From NCBI GenBank assembly GCA_963843685.1, contig CAWJLO010000008.1, positions 327,618-391,617 of the forward strand: DNA of 64,000 nucleotides, written 5' to 3'. This DNA is from DASQHL01 sp963843685. GTDB taxonomy: Bacteria; Chloroflexota; Dehalococcoidia; DSTF01; JACRBR01. Of this stretch, positions 8,096 through 15,699 are shown in pieces; the stretch's first letter is position 1; the number at the start of each line of letters is the position of its first letter. The translations under genes and the position numbers were made by a program. Under the pieces are notes generated by a model that did not search any database, was not told the origin of the DNA, and worked only from the letters and a program-made list of their open reading frames with translations.

Positions 8096-8279
8096 CGCCC
8101 TGTCCGGGATTGGGCAGGGCGCGCCGACCGCGGCAGACTCCACACGTTACATGGGTTTTCGGGACGCCTGATGAGCGCTTTTCCCAACCATGACGGAGGT
8201 TGCCCGTTCTGGAGTCTGCTGGTGCCAAGGAATTGAATAGCACGAACCTAAAAGGCGCTCCCTACTGGAGGGCCTTTTT
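8096..8279 (+). promoter_or_regulatory. structured RNA leader with antiterminator and terminator
   Basis: Several exact complementary pairs are visible. Hairpin 8096-8102/8115-8121 (CGCCCTG/CAGGGCG) is seven pairs. A long-range stem 8133-8142/8210-8219 is ten perfect pairs and encloses 8150-8154/8188-8192 (CATGG/CCATG). The terminator is 8250-8261 with 8267-8278, an AAAAGG..CTCC/GGAG..CCTTTT hairpin running into five T residues. Segment 8173-8182 (GAGCGCTTTT) can pair with the terminator's own 5' arm 8250-8260 through ten pairs and one bulged G, making a competing antiterminator. The GGAGGG in the terminator's 3' arm is also the best ribosome site for the gene. This reads as an attenuator. 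No known riboswitch class was recognised. Confidence 0.65.
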
Positions 8280-8281
8280 CG

Positions 8282-8941
8282 TTGCCATCGATGCCTGACG
8301 AGATTCCCGCACAATCGAACCTCTGGCTCGCCGACACGCTGTGGCGCCTCGGCGCCGTCCAGTTCGGCGACTTCACGCTGGGCCGCACGACGGTCCACTC
8401 GCCGATCCACATCAACCTGCGGCTCCTGATCGGGCATCCCACCGCGCTGGCGCGCGCCGCGCACATCATCCTCCAGGAGCTTCAGACGCTGCAGTCGATG
8501 CGAAACCCGCAGGTGGACCCGTTCGACATCGTGTGCGGCGTGCCATTCGGCGGGCTCGTCATCGCAGAGGCGTTCTCGCTCAACTCCAAGATCCCGCTGA
8601 CGTATCTGCACCCGCACACCGACGACCTGGAGTCGGACGTCGAGGGGCTGTATCACCCGAGCCAGACGGCGCTGATCATGGACGACCTGATCACCGGAGG
8701 CGGCAGCATCATCCTGACGGCGAACCGCCTGCGCGACGAAGGCCTGTTCGTCCGCGATGCGGTCGTGCTCTTCGACCGGCAGTCGGGCGGGCGCGCGAAG
8801 CTGGAGGAGATGGGGATCCGGCTCGTCTCGATGCTGACGCTGGAGGTGCTGCTGACCTACCTGCGGTCGAGCGGCAAGATCGGTGACGACTGGTACCGGA
8901 AGAGCATGGCGTTCTTCGAGGCGAACCGCGACATCGGCTAG
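8282..8941 (+). CDS. orotate phosphoribosyltransferase-like protein, atypical catalytic loop
   Basis: The 219-residue protein has a PyrE-like N-terminus (GAVQFGDFTLG...SPIHINLR) and the PRPP-binding motif TALIMDDLITGGGS near residue 130. In orotate phosphoribosyltransferases the mobile loop carries RKxxKxHG. Here the matching place reads LHPHTDDLESDVEG, without the lysines. It may therefore use another base, or be inactive or regulatory. The likely start is TTG at 8282, nine bases after GGAGGG; an ATG at 8291 is in the same frame but spaced 18 bases from that site. Expression is probably controlled by the attenuator-like leader. The 3' end overlaps the convergent HTH gene by four bases. Confidence 0.7.
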   Translation: MPSMPDEIPAQSNLWLADTLWRLGAVQFGDFTLGRTTVHSPIHINLRLLIGHPTALARAAHIILQELQTLQSMRNPQVDPFDIVCGVPFGGLVIAEAFSLNSKIPLTYLHPHTDDLESDVEGLYHPSQTALIMDDLITGGGSIILTANRLRDEGLFVRDAVVLFDRQSGGRAKLEEMGIRLVSMLTLEVLLTYLRSSGKIGDDWYRKSMAFFEANRDIG

Positions 8942-9153
8942 AGCAAGCGGCGGATGGGCTTGCGGCCTGGGCGTGGATCGTAGTTGGACTTGAACATCTC
9001 GAGCTTGTCGCGCTCGATCAAGTACTTCCCCGCGAACAGGACGGCCGGCACCTTCTTCTGCTTGATGAGGCGGCGCAGACTCTGCGGATGGATGCCAAGC
9101 AGGCGGGCCGCCTCGACAAGGTCCAGGTAGTTCTCGAACGGACTGGTGACCAT
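8938..9153 (-). CDS. excisionase-type helix-turn-helix protein
   Basis: This 71-residue protein is almost all a MerR/excisionase-like winged HTH (HTH_17). LDLVEAARLLGIHPQSLRRLIKQ gives the two recognition helices, and VPAVLFAGKYLIERDKLEMF is the wing, near residues 35-55. These small proteins bind DNA as phage excisionases, plasmid regulators or chromosomal helpers. No mobile element is nearby, so a chromosomal regulator is more likely. It is convergent with the phosphoribosyltransferase gene. Confidence 0.7.
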   Translation of the reverse strand: MVTSPFENYLDLVEAARLLGIHPQSLRRLIKQKKVPAVLFAGKYLIERDKLEMFKSNYDPRPGRKPIRRLL

Positions 9154-9249
9154 CCGCGGCCCCGATACTAAGACGCTATATCAGATGAGTGATTGTAGCA
9201 GACCGCTCCCGATCCCGGTAGCCGGTTTATGTCAAGGCGAGTTCGGAAG

Positions 9250-9738
9250 TCAGCGATGGAACGGCCATCGGAACCGCCGGCCGCCTTCCTCGGGCGCCCG
9301 CTCGTCGCTCGCCCGCCGCACCGCGCGCTCCAGCCGACGATGCAGCATCATCATCGCCTCGGACAGTTCGAGCGCCTCGTCGGGATCGCCGGCAAGCGCC
9401 GGGAACAACGTCAGCGCCGTCTCGGTGAAGCGCGGCACGCCGCTCGCCACGCCGCCGCGCATGTGGTGCACGCGTAGCTCGTTCACGGACCCGTAGATGG
9501 CCGAAAGCAGCTTCCGGAACTGCTCCTCGTCCAGCTCGACGATGGCCGCGTCGCCGTCGAGCTCGGCGGCAAGCGTGGCCTCGATGCCGCGCAGCCCGTG
9601 CTCCGACGGCTCGCGCGTCGCCGCGTCCAGCTCGGAGCCCGGGCGGCCGAGGTGGTACACGAGCGCCAGGTACACCAATCGTGGCTCGTCGTGCGTGAGC
9701 TTGATGGCGAACGTCACGCAGGGATTGTAACGGGGCAC
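9250..9738 (-). CDS. conserved-looking hypothetical protein
   Basis: The longest version (GTG at 9736-9738) has 162 residues. A second GTG at 9717, before TFAIKLTHDEPRLVYLAL, may be the true start and gives 155 residues. Neither has a good ribosome site. The product is soluble and predicted helical, with an acidic middle (LDGDAAIVELDEEQF) and an arginine-rich end. I recognise no domain. It lies downstream of the bS22-like gene on the same strand, separated by a strong hairpin, so it may be weakly co-transcribed with it. Confidence 0.5.
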   Translation of the reverse strand: MPRYNPCVTFAIKLTHDEPRLVYLALVYHLGRPGSELDAATREPSEHGLRGIEATLAAELDGDAAIVELDEEQFRKLLSAIYGSVNELRVHHMRGGVASGVPRFTETALTLFPALAGDPDEALELSEAMMMLHRRLERAVRRASDERAPEEGGRRFRWPFHR

Positions 9739-9745
9739 ATACGCA

Positions 9746-9774
9746 GCGAGGCCCCGGCTATTCCGGGGCCTCGC
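9746..9774 (-). terminator. hairpin after the bS22-like gene
   Basis: A perfect 12-pair stem (9746-9757 with 9763-9774, core GAGGCCCCGG/CCGGGGCCTC) closes a five-base loop. It lies 27 bases past the stop of the bS22-like gene. No T-run follows on the minus strand, so it could terminate transcription poorly or protect the short mRNA's 3' end. Confidence 0.5.
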
Positions 9775-9800
9775 GTCCGAGACGTCATGGATGGCTGCGC

Positions 9801-9899
9801 TTAGCCCTTGTGCTTGCGCTGCCAGCGCGTCTTCTTCAGCATCTTGCGGTGCTTGTGCTTGCGCATCTTCTTGCGCCGCTTCTTCACCACGGAACTCAT
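9801..9899 (-). CDS. bS22-like (AURKAIP1/COX24-domain) ribosomal small protein
   Basis: A 32-residue, extremely basic peptide: MSSVVKKRRKKMRKHKHRKM, then LKKTRWQRKHKG. The pattern SVxKKRRKKMxKxKxRKxxKxTRxQR is that of the AURKAIP1/COX24 domain proteins of high-GC bacteria. These correspond to bS22 of the mycobacterial small subunit. The ATG at 9897-9899 has GGAGG eight bases upstream. On the minus strand a TATACT box (complement at 10009-10014) would give a leader of about 100 bases. It is divergent from the S1 gene, which suits a ribosomal role. Confidence 0.8.
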   Translation of the reverse strand: MSSVVKKRRKKMRKHKHRKMLKKTRWQRKHKG

Positions 9900-10073
9900 C
9901 GCGCGGGCCTCCTCTCGATCAGGTTGCAGGGACGGAGCCACGCTCAGTCCGCTCTCGGGCGGGCGTCACACGCCACGTCCCCGCAGCCCGAATCGGGCAG
10001 CAGCGCGCAGTATACCCGAGACGTTTTGTAAAGACGAGACGGATTCGACAACGCGCGCGGACTCGCGCCAGCT

Positions 10074-10101
10074 TTGTGCGCCCGCGAGGCTGTGCTAGAC
10101 T
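10074..10101 (+). promoter_or_regulatory. promoter of the S1 gene
   Basis: TTGTGC (10074-10079) and TAGACT (10096-10101) are spaced by 16 bases, and the -10 is of the extended form TGCTAGACT. The start point would be near 10108, leaving a leader of about 90 bases. No other structure was noticed in the 9900-10196 intergenic stretch apart from the divergent TATACT box. Confidence 0.5.
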
Positions 10102-10196
10102 TGACCAAGAAGCCGGACCGGTCGAAATGCATCCAGACCGCACGTCTGGAGTGCGCGACAGGGGCGGCTTATTTTGTCGCAGGAGGACGCAACGAG

Positions 10197-11789
10197 TTGA
10201 CGGAATCAAGCACAGGTGGCGTCGCGGAAACTGAGCCTAAGGAGGCTGACGGCGAAGCTACCTTCACCATGCAGGACTGGCTGGACTCGGGCACGGACTT
10301 CAAGACGCTGCGCCGCGGCGAAGTGGTCGAAGGCACGATCATGGGGATCCAGCGCGACGGCGTGATCGTGGACCTCGGCTCGAAGTCCGAGGGCGTGATC
10401 CCTCCCCACGAGATGCACTCGATGGGCGCCGACCCGCTGAGCAAAGTCTCCGTGGGCGAGAAGATCCTGGTCTACGTCATGCAGCCGGAAGCGGACCAGG
10501 GGCAGGTGATCCTGTCGGTGGACCGTGCGCGCGGCGAGCGCGGTTGGCGCGTGCTGCAGACCCGCTTCGAAGAGGGCGAGGCCTTCGACGGAGAGGTCAC
10601 CGGTTACAACAAGGGCGGCCTGCTCGTGAACGTCGAGGGCGTGCACGCGTTCGTGCCGCTCTCCCAGGTGGTGGGCGTACGGCCCGACCAGGACGGCGAG
10701 GGCGGATTGGCGTCGGCCGTCGGCAAGAACCTGCGACTGAAAGTGATCGAGATCAACCGGCGGCGTAATCGCGTCATCCTCTCGGAGCGCGCCGCGCTGC
10801 AGGAGTGGCGATCGCAGCAGAAGGACCGCCTCCTCGCGGAGCTCAAGGAAGGCGAGATCCGCAAAGGGCGCGTGTCCAGCGTCCGCAGCTTCGGTGTGTT
10901 CATCGACCTCGGCGGCGCGGACGGCCTCGCGCACCTCAGCGAGGTCTCGTGGGACCGCAACAAGACGCCGGAGGAGATGTACCGCATCGGCGACGAGGTC
11001 GAAGTCTATGTGATGAAGGTCGACCCGGAGACGAAGAAGATCGCGCTCAGCCTGCGGCGCGCGCAGCCGGAAGAGTGGGACCTGATCGTCGACAAGTACC
11101 AGGTCGGCCGCGTCGTGCCGGGCATGGTGACCAAACTGGTGACCTTCGGCGCGTTCGCCCGCATCGAAGGCCCGGTCGAAGGTCTGATCCACGTATCGGA
11201 GTTGGTCGACCGGCGCATCGCGCACCCGAAGGAGGTCGTGCGCGAAGGCGACCTGCTGCCGCTGAAGATCGTGCGCATCGAACGCGACCGGCACCGGCTG
11301 GGGCTGAGCCTGCGTGACGCCCGCGACGACGGCACGCGCATGGGCTTCACGTTCAGCGACGGCGGCGAAGTGATCGGCGTGCCGGAAGACATCCGCAAGG
11401 AGTTCGAGGAGCGCGAAGGCGTAACGATCGCGGCGCCGCACGCGCCGGAGCCCGCGGAAGCGACGGCGGCGCCGGCGCCAGACGCAGACGCGGAAGCACC
11501 GGCCGCGGCCGTCGCTCCGCCACCACCACCGCCTCCGGCGCCCGAACCGCGGGAAGAGCCGCGATCGGCGATGGCGGAAGCGTTCGCAGCCGCCGAGGCG
11601 GCGAACGAGTCGGCCGCGGCTGAGGTGGAGGAGACCGCAGAGGCCGAGGTCGTGGCCGTCGCGGCGGATCCGCCCGTTGCCGAGCAGGAGACCGTCGCCG
11701 TCGAGCCGCCTGCGACCGAGGCGGAGTCGGGTGAGCCCGCGTCAGCTGACGCAGAGACGACTGACGCCGCGGAGAGCGAAGAGACTTAG
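10197..11789 (+). CDS. rpsA: 30S ribosomal protein S1
   Basis: S1 holds mRNA on the 30S subunit. The 530-residue protein has four S1 RNA-binding domains at about residues 41-112, 127-198, 219-288 and 305-373. The third (GRVSSVRSFGVFIDLGGADGLAHLSE) and fourth (GMVTKLVTFGAFARI...GLIHVSEL) are the most canonical. Residues 415-530 are an acidic Ala/Pro/Glu-rich tail with a run of prolines. The start is TTG at 10197, ten bases after AGGAGG, in front of TESSTGG. The frame is open further upstream, but with no ribosome site. Four domains rather than six is usual for high-GC Gram-positives and Chloroflexota. Confidence 0.88.
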   Translation: MTESSTGGVAETEPKEADGEATFTMQDWLDSGTDFKTLRRGEVVEGTIMGIQRDGVIVDLGSKSEGVIPPHEMHSMGADPLSKVSVGEKILVYVMQPEADQGQVILSVDRARGERGWRVLQTRFEEGEAFDGEVTGYNKGGLLVNVEGVHAFVPLSQVVGVRPDQDGEGGLASAVGKNLRLKVIEINRRRNRVILSERAALQEWRSQQKDRLLAELKEGEIRKGRVSSVRSFGVFIDLGGADGLAHLSEVSWDRNKTPEEMYRIGDEVEVYVMKVDPETKKIALSLRRAQPEEWDLIVDKYQVGRVVPGMVTKLVTFGAFARIEGPVEGLIHVSELVDRRIAHPKEVVREGDLLPLKIVRIERDRHRLGLSLRDARDDGTRMGFTFSDGGEVIGVPEDIRKEFEEREGVTIAAPHAPEPAEATAAPAPDADAEAPAAAVAPPPPPPPAPEPREEPRSAMAEAFAAAEAANESAAAEVEETAEAEVVAVAADPPVAEQETVAVEPPATEAESGEPASADAETTDAAESEET

Positions 11790-12019
11790 GGGCTGTGCGT
11801 CGCGCGTTATGCGCGGCTTGCAGGCAACGGCGGGTCCGGCCATCCCGGGGAGGGCCGAAAGAAGATCAGGGGGAACGCGGGTCGAGAGACCCTGACGGGC
11901 GCCCGACGTGAATATCACGGACGCTTGTGACACAGTCGTAGCACGCTCCTACTAGACTTCCCGGCCTCCGTTGTGGTACATTGGCTATACAAAGTTAACA
12001 TTTATTTGGGAGCGCTGCG

Positions 12020-14704
12020 ATGGCTGACAGGTTCGACAAATTCACCGAACGCGCCCGACGTGTCCTGACGCTGGCCCAGGAAGAGGCCCAGCGCTTCAAC
12101 CACAACTACATCGGCACGGAGCACCTGCTGCTCGGGCTCGTCCGCGAGGGCGACGGCGTCGCGGCCAAGGTCCTGGCGAACCTGGGCGTCGAGCTGAACA
12201 AGGTCCGCTCGGCAGTCGAATTCATCATCGGCCGTGGCGACCGCGCCGTCCTGGGTGAGATCGGCCTCACGCCGCGCGCCAAGAAGGTCATCGAGTTGGC
12301 CGTCGACGAGGCGCGCCGGCTCAACCACCACTACATCGGCACGGAGCACCTCCTGCTGGGCCTCGTCCGCGAAGGCGAAGGCATCGCCGCGGGCGTGCTG
12401 GAGAGCCTGGGTGTGAACCTGGAGCGGGTGCGGGCGGAGACGACGCGCATCCTGTCCCAGAGCATGCCGCAGAGCGCCGGTACGGGCGCCCGCTCGTCGA
12501 CGCGCACGCCGACCGTTGACCAACTCGGGATGGACCTGACGCAGGCGGCCCGCGCGGGCAAGCTCGACCCCGTGATCGGCCGCTCGAAGGAGATCGAGCG
12601 CGTCATCCAGATCCTCTCGCGGCGCACGAAGAACAACCCCGTGCTGATCGGCGAGCCCGGCGTCGGCAAGACGGCGATCGCCGAGGGGCTGGCGCACCGC
12701 ATCGTGTCCGGCGACGTGCCGGAGACGCTGCAGGGCAAGCGGCTGCTGACGCTCGACATCGGCTCGCTCGTGGCGGGCACGAAGTACCGGGGCGAGTTCG
12801 AAGAGCGCCTGAAGAAAGTGATCGAGGAGATCAAGTCCAGCCAGAACTGCGTGCTCTTCGTCGACGAGCTGCACATGCTCGTGGGCGCGGGCGCGGCGGA
12901 GGGCGCCGTGGACGCGGCGAACATCCTCAAGCCGTCGCTGGCCCGCGGCGAGTTGCAGTGCGTCGGTGCGACGACGCTGGACGAATACCGCAAGCACATC
13001 GAGCGCGACGCCGCGCTGGAGCGCCGCTTCCAGCCGATCGTCGTCGAGGAGCCGTCCGTCGAAGAGACGATCGAGATCCTCAAGGGGATCAAGGAGCGCT
13101 ACGAGGACCACCACAAGCTGATCATCTCGGAGGAGGCGCTGAAGGTCGCGGCGGAGCTGGCCGCGCGCTACGTCTCCGACCGCTTCCTGCCCGACAAGGC
13201 CATCGACCTCATCGACGAGGCGTCCAGCCGCGTGCGCATCAAGCGCTCGGCGACCCCGCCGTCGTTGAAGGAAGCGGCGCGCGGGCTGGAGTCGCTCCGC
13301 AAGGAGAAGGACGCCGCGATCTCGTCCCAGCAGTACGAGTACGCCGCCGAGCTGCGCGACCGCGAGGTGAAGCTCCAGGAGAAGATCGAGTCCATGGAGC
13401 AGGGCCTGCAGGTCGCGCGCGAGGACGAGAAGCCCGTCGTGACCGAGGACGACATCGCCGAAGTGGTGAGCATGTGGACGGGCATCCCGGTCGCCCGCAT
13501 CGCCAGCGAGGAGTCGCAGCGGCTGCTCCAGATGGAGGACGTGCTGCACAGCCGCGTCATCGGGCAGGACGAGGCGATCGTCGCGATCGCGAAGTCGGTG
13601 CGCCGCTCGCGGGCCGGCCTGAAGGACCCGAAGCGCCCGATCGGCGTGTTCATGTTCCTCGGGCCCACGGGCGTCGGCAAGACGTACCTGCCGCGGGTGC
13701 TGGCGGAGTTCATGTTCGGCAGCGAAGACAACATGATCAAGCTCGACATGAGCGAGTTCATGGAGAAGCACAACGTCTCGCGGCTGGTCGGAGCGCCTCC
13801 CGGCTACATCGGCTACGACGACGGCGGCCAGCTCACGGACACGGTGCGGCGCAAGTCGTACTGCCTGATCCTGCTCGACGAGATCGAGAAGGCGCACCCG
13901 GACGTGTTCAACATGCTGCTCCAGATCTTCGACGACGGTCACCTGACCGACGCCAAGGGGCGCAAGGTGGACTTCCGGAACACCATCATCATCATGACGA
14001 GCAACGTCGGCTCCGACCTCATCCGGAAGGACTCCGCGCTGGGCTTCACAGTGCAGAAGGACGAGGCGAAGACGGCGGACCAGCAGCACACGAAGATGAA
14101 GGACAAGGTCACGGAGGAGCTGAAGCGGGTCTTCCGGCCGGAGTTCCTGAACCGCATCGACAGCCAGGTGGTGTTCCACACGCTGTCCAAGGAGCACATC
14201 CGCAAGATCGTGGACCTGCAGCTCCGCGACCTGGAGAAGCAGCTGCTGCTCAAGGGCGTGTCGCTGGAGATGACGCTCGCGGCGAAGGACTGGCTCGGCG
14301 AGAAGGGCTACGACATGGTGTTCGGCGCCCGCCCGCTCCGCCGCGTCATCCAGAACGAGCTGGAGGACCGCCTGTCGGAGGCGCTGCTCCAGGAGCGCTT
14401 CGGCCTCGGCGATACCGTCATCATCGACGTCCAGGGCGAGGACCTCGTGCTGGAGAAGAAGGAAGCTGCCGGCGGCGCTGTCCACCACACCGTAGCGACG
14501 ACCACACGCGAAATGAGCGAGAGCCCGGCCATATTCTGGCCGGGCTTCTCTTCAGGCGTCCGCATGCGCTTCCTGCCGCGTCGGCGCAGCCGCTATGATC
14601 CCGGGGCAGCGGCGCCGGACTTAGGCAGGCAGGAGGGACGTCATGTCAGTACGCGGCTACATCCTCATCGAGGCGGAGGTCGGCAAAGCCAAGGCCGTCG
14701 GTGA
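12020..14704 (+). CDS. clpC: ClpC-type ATP-dependent Clp protease ATPase subunit
   Basis: ClpC unfolds substrates for the ClpP protease. Two Clp_N repeats (residues about 5-145, each with NHNYIGTEHLLLGLVREG or similar) precede two AAA+ modules. Walker A sites are GEPGVGKTA near residue 211 and GPTGVGKTY near residue 551, and sensor and arginine regions follow. A UVR-type M domain (QQYEYAAELRDREVKLQEKI) lies near residues 440-465. The ATG has GGGAG upstream. The recognised protein ends near residue 820, but no in-frame stop comes until 14704. The frame passes through a perfect terminator hairpin (14521-14547) and into the next gene by 62 bases. In the +1 frame a TAG at 14493-14495 would end the protein just before the hairpin, so a lost stop or a one-base error is likely. 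Confidence 0.9.
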   Translation: MADRFDKFTERARRVLTLAQEEAQRFNHNYIGTEHLLLGLVREGDGVAAKVLANLGVELNKVRSAVEFIIGRGDRAVLGEIGLTPRAKKVIELAVDEARRLNHHYIGTEHLLLGLVREGEGIAAGVLESLGVNLERVRAETTRILSQSMPQSAGTGARSSTRTPTVDQLGMDLTQAARAGKLDPVIGRSKEIERVIQILSRRTKNNPVLIGEPGVGKTAIAEGLAHRIVSGDVPETLQGKRLLTLDIGSLVAGTKYRGEFEERLKKVIEEIKSSQNCVLFVDELHMLVGAGAAEGAVDAANILKPSLARGELQCVGATTLDEYRKHIERDAALERRFQPIVVEEPSVEETIEILKGIKERYEDHHKLIISEEALKVAAELAARYVSDRFLPDKAIDLIDEASSRVRIKRSATPPSLKEAARGLESLRKEKDAAISSQQYEYAAELRDREVKLQEKIESMEQGLQVAREDEKPVVTEDDIAEVVSMWTGIPVARIASEESQRLLQMEDVLHSRVIGQDEAIVAIAKSVRRSRAGLKDPKRPIGVFMFLGPTGVGKTYLPRVLAEFMFGSEDNMIKLDMSEFMEKHNVSRLVGAPPGYIGYDDGGQLTDTVRRKSYCLILLDEIEKAHPDVFNMLLQIFDDGHLTDAKGRKVDFRNTIIIMTSNVGSDLIRKDSALGFTVQKDEAKTADQQHTKMKDKVTEELKRVFRPEFLNRIDSQVVFHTLSKEHIRKIVDLQLRDLEKQLLLKGVSLEMTLAAKDWLGEKGYDMVFGARPLRRVIQNELEDRLSEALLQERFGLGDTVIIDVQGEDLVLEKKEAAGGAVHHTVATTTREMSESPAIFWPGFSSGVRMRFLPRRRSRYDPGAAAPDLGRQEGRHVSTRLHPHRGGGRQSQGRR
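14521..14547 (+). terminator. intrinsic terminator after clpC
   Basis: Stem 14522-14531 (AGCCCGGCCA) pairs perfectly with 14537-14546 (TGGCCGGGCT) around a five-base loop. A pyrimidine-rich TCTCTTC follows. Its place inside the apparent clpC reading frame is the main sign that the annotated clpC end is wrong. Confidence 0.7.
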
Positions 14705-14894
14705 GGCGATCAAGAAGATGAGCCACGGCGACGCCAAGGTTGTAGCCGTCGACACCGTCACAGGGCCGTTCGACGTGATCGTCCAGCTCGAGGCGGACGA
14801 CCTGGACCGCCTGGGCAACGCCATCACCGACGGCATCCAGCGCGCCGAGGGCGTGCAGCGCACGACCACGTGCCTCGCGGTGCGTCTGGGCTAG
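14643..14894 (+). CDS. Lrp/AsnC ligand-binding (RAM) domain protein
   Basis: The 83-residue protein is a stand-alone RAM domain without a DNA-binding HTH. RGYILIEAEVGKAKAVGEAI opens the first strand-helix unit, VAVDTVTGPFDVIVQLEADD the central unit, and VQRTTTCLAV the last strand. Such stand-alone domains bind amino acids and may modulate full-length Lrp regulators. An excellent GGAGGG lies seven bases upstream of the ATG. The apparent 3' extension of clpC overlaps this start in another frame. Confidence 0.8.
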   Translation: MSVRGYILIEAEVGKAKAVGEAIKKMSHGDAKVVAVDTVTGPFDVIVQLEADDLDRLGNAITDGIQRAEGVQRTTTCLAVRLG

Positions 14895-14931
14895 CGGCCG
14901 GGCCCTGGCGCCCCCCACTGGTGACCGGGCC

Positions 14932-15699
14932 TTACTCCTTGAGCAGGAACGTCACGTTCCCGTTGTTGTAGCGCAGGATGCGGTGATCGGGCGTCGTCGC
15001 GAACCACGCCTGCTGGGTCGTCTGGTCCGCTTCGATCGTGACGTACCATGAATCGAATTCGCCGGCCGGCGTCGTCACCTTCTCTCCATCCTGCACCGTC
15101 AGCGTCACGATCTGGTCGGTCTGCTGATTGGTCAGCCAGGACCGGTAGGTGACGGTGTAGTCCTTCTCGAACTTGATCGCCCGCCAGATGAAGAGCGACG
15201 TGTCGTTGTCGTATGCGTGCACCGGGAAGCATTTCGGCACGCTCCTCTGGCTGTCCGGCGTGGCGTCGGTCGGCGGCTGGAACACGCTCTTCTTGACGGT
15301 GACCTGCGTGCCCGAATCGCACTTGTCGGTGGCGATCGCCTCGTAGGATGACTCGAGCAGCGTGCGCTGACTGCTGTCGATGACGTCACGCGTGCCGCTG
15401 ATAGGCTTGAGGGTCGTGGGGTCGACGGTGACGGCGGTCGTGTCGGAGTTTCCCTGGTCGTCCGTGGAGATCTGCTTCAAGACGAGGTTGCCTCCGTCGG
15501 AGGTCACGGTCACCTTGAAGTCGGCCTTGTCCTTGCCGTTCTGCTGGAGATCGTAATCGTGCACCTCGCCGGCCGAGAACGGCACGCCCGCGACGATGTC
15601 CTTGCAGCCCGAGCAGGAGTCGCTGCCGTAGCACGCCGCGGCGGCGAGGATCAATGGCAGGGCGAGGAGGAGCAGCGCCGCGCGGCGCGCAAACCTCAT
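14932..15699 (-). CDS. lipoprotein with DUF3108-like beta domain
   Basis: The 255-residue protein starts with RRAALLLLALPLILAAAAC, a signal peptide and lipobox with the acylated cysteine at about residue 22. More cysteines follow in YGSDSCSGC. The rest is strand-rich with repeated Thr/Asp turns and a late TPAGEFDSWYVTIEAD segment, like the lipoprotein-carrier or DUF3108 type of extracytoplasmic domain. The role is unknown. Its ATG overlaps the stop of the threonine aldolase gene (ATGA), so the two are translationally coupled, although the pairing makes no clear metabolic sense. Confidence 0.55.
   Translation of the reverse strand: MRFARRAALLLLALPLILAAAACYGSDSCSGCKDIVAGVPFSAGEVHDYDLQQNGKDKADFKVTVTSDGGNLVLKQISTDDQGNSDTTAVTVDPTTLKPISGTRDVIDSSQRTLLESSYEAIATDKCDSGTQVTVKKSVFQPPTDATPDSQRSVPKCFPVHAYDNDTSLFIWRAIKFEKDYTVTYRSWLTNQQTDQIVTLTVQDGEKVTTPAGEFDSWYVTIEADQTTQQAWFATTPDHRILRYNNGNVTFLLKE

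Noticed and set aside
8168..8182. CTGATGAG, the hammerhead ribozyme core start, in the phosphoribosyltransferase leader
   Set aside because: The required GAAA partner and cleavage-site stems are absent downstream; the bases are better explained as part of the antiterminator arm.
8186..8202. AACC...GAGGTT hairpin resembling a PyrR-binding loop
   Set aside because: Only the GAGGTT part fits; the loop and the 5' side do not match the PyrR consensus well enough to call it.
10206..11441. A 411-residue minus-strand frame opposite the S1 gene
   Set aside because: Composition rich in His, Val, Arg and Leu typical of antisense shadows; S1 domains on the plus strand explain the conservation.
12002..14488. 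An 828-residue open frame on the minus strand opposite clpC
   Set aside because: It exists because of the strong third-base GC bias of clpC; the amino-acid composition is Arg/Leu/His/Asp-heavy and it has no domain, while clpC motifs are unmistakable on the plus strand.
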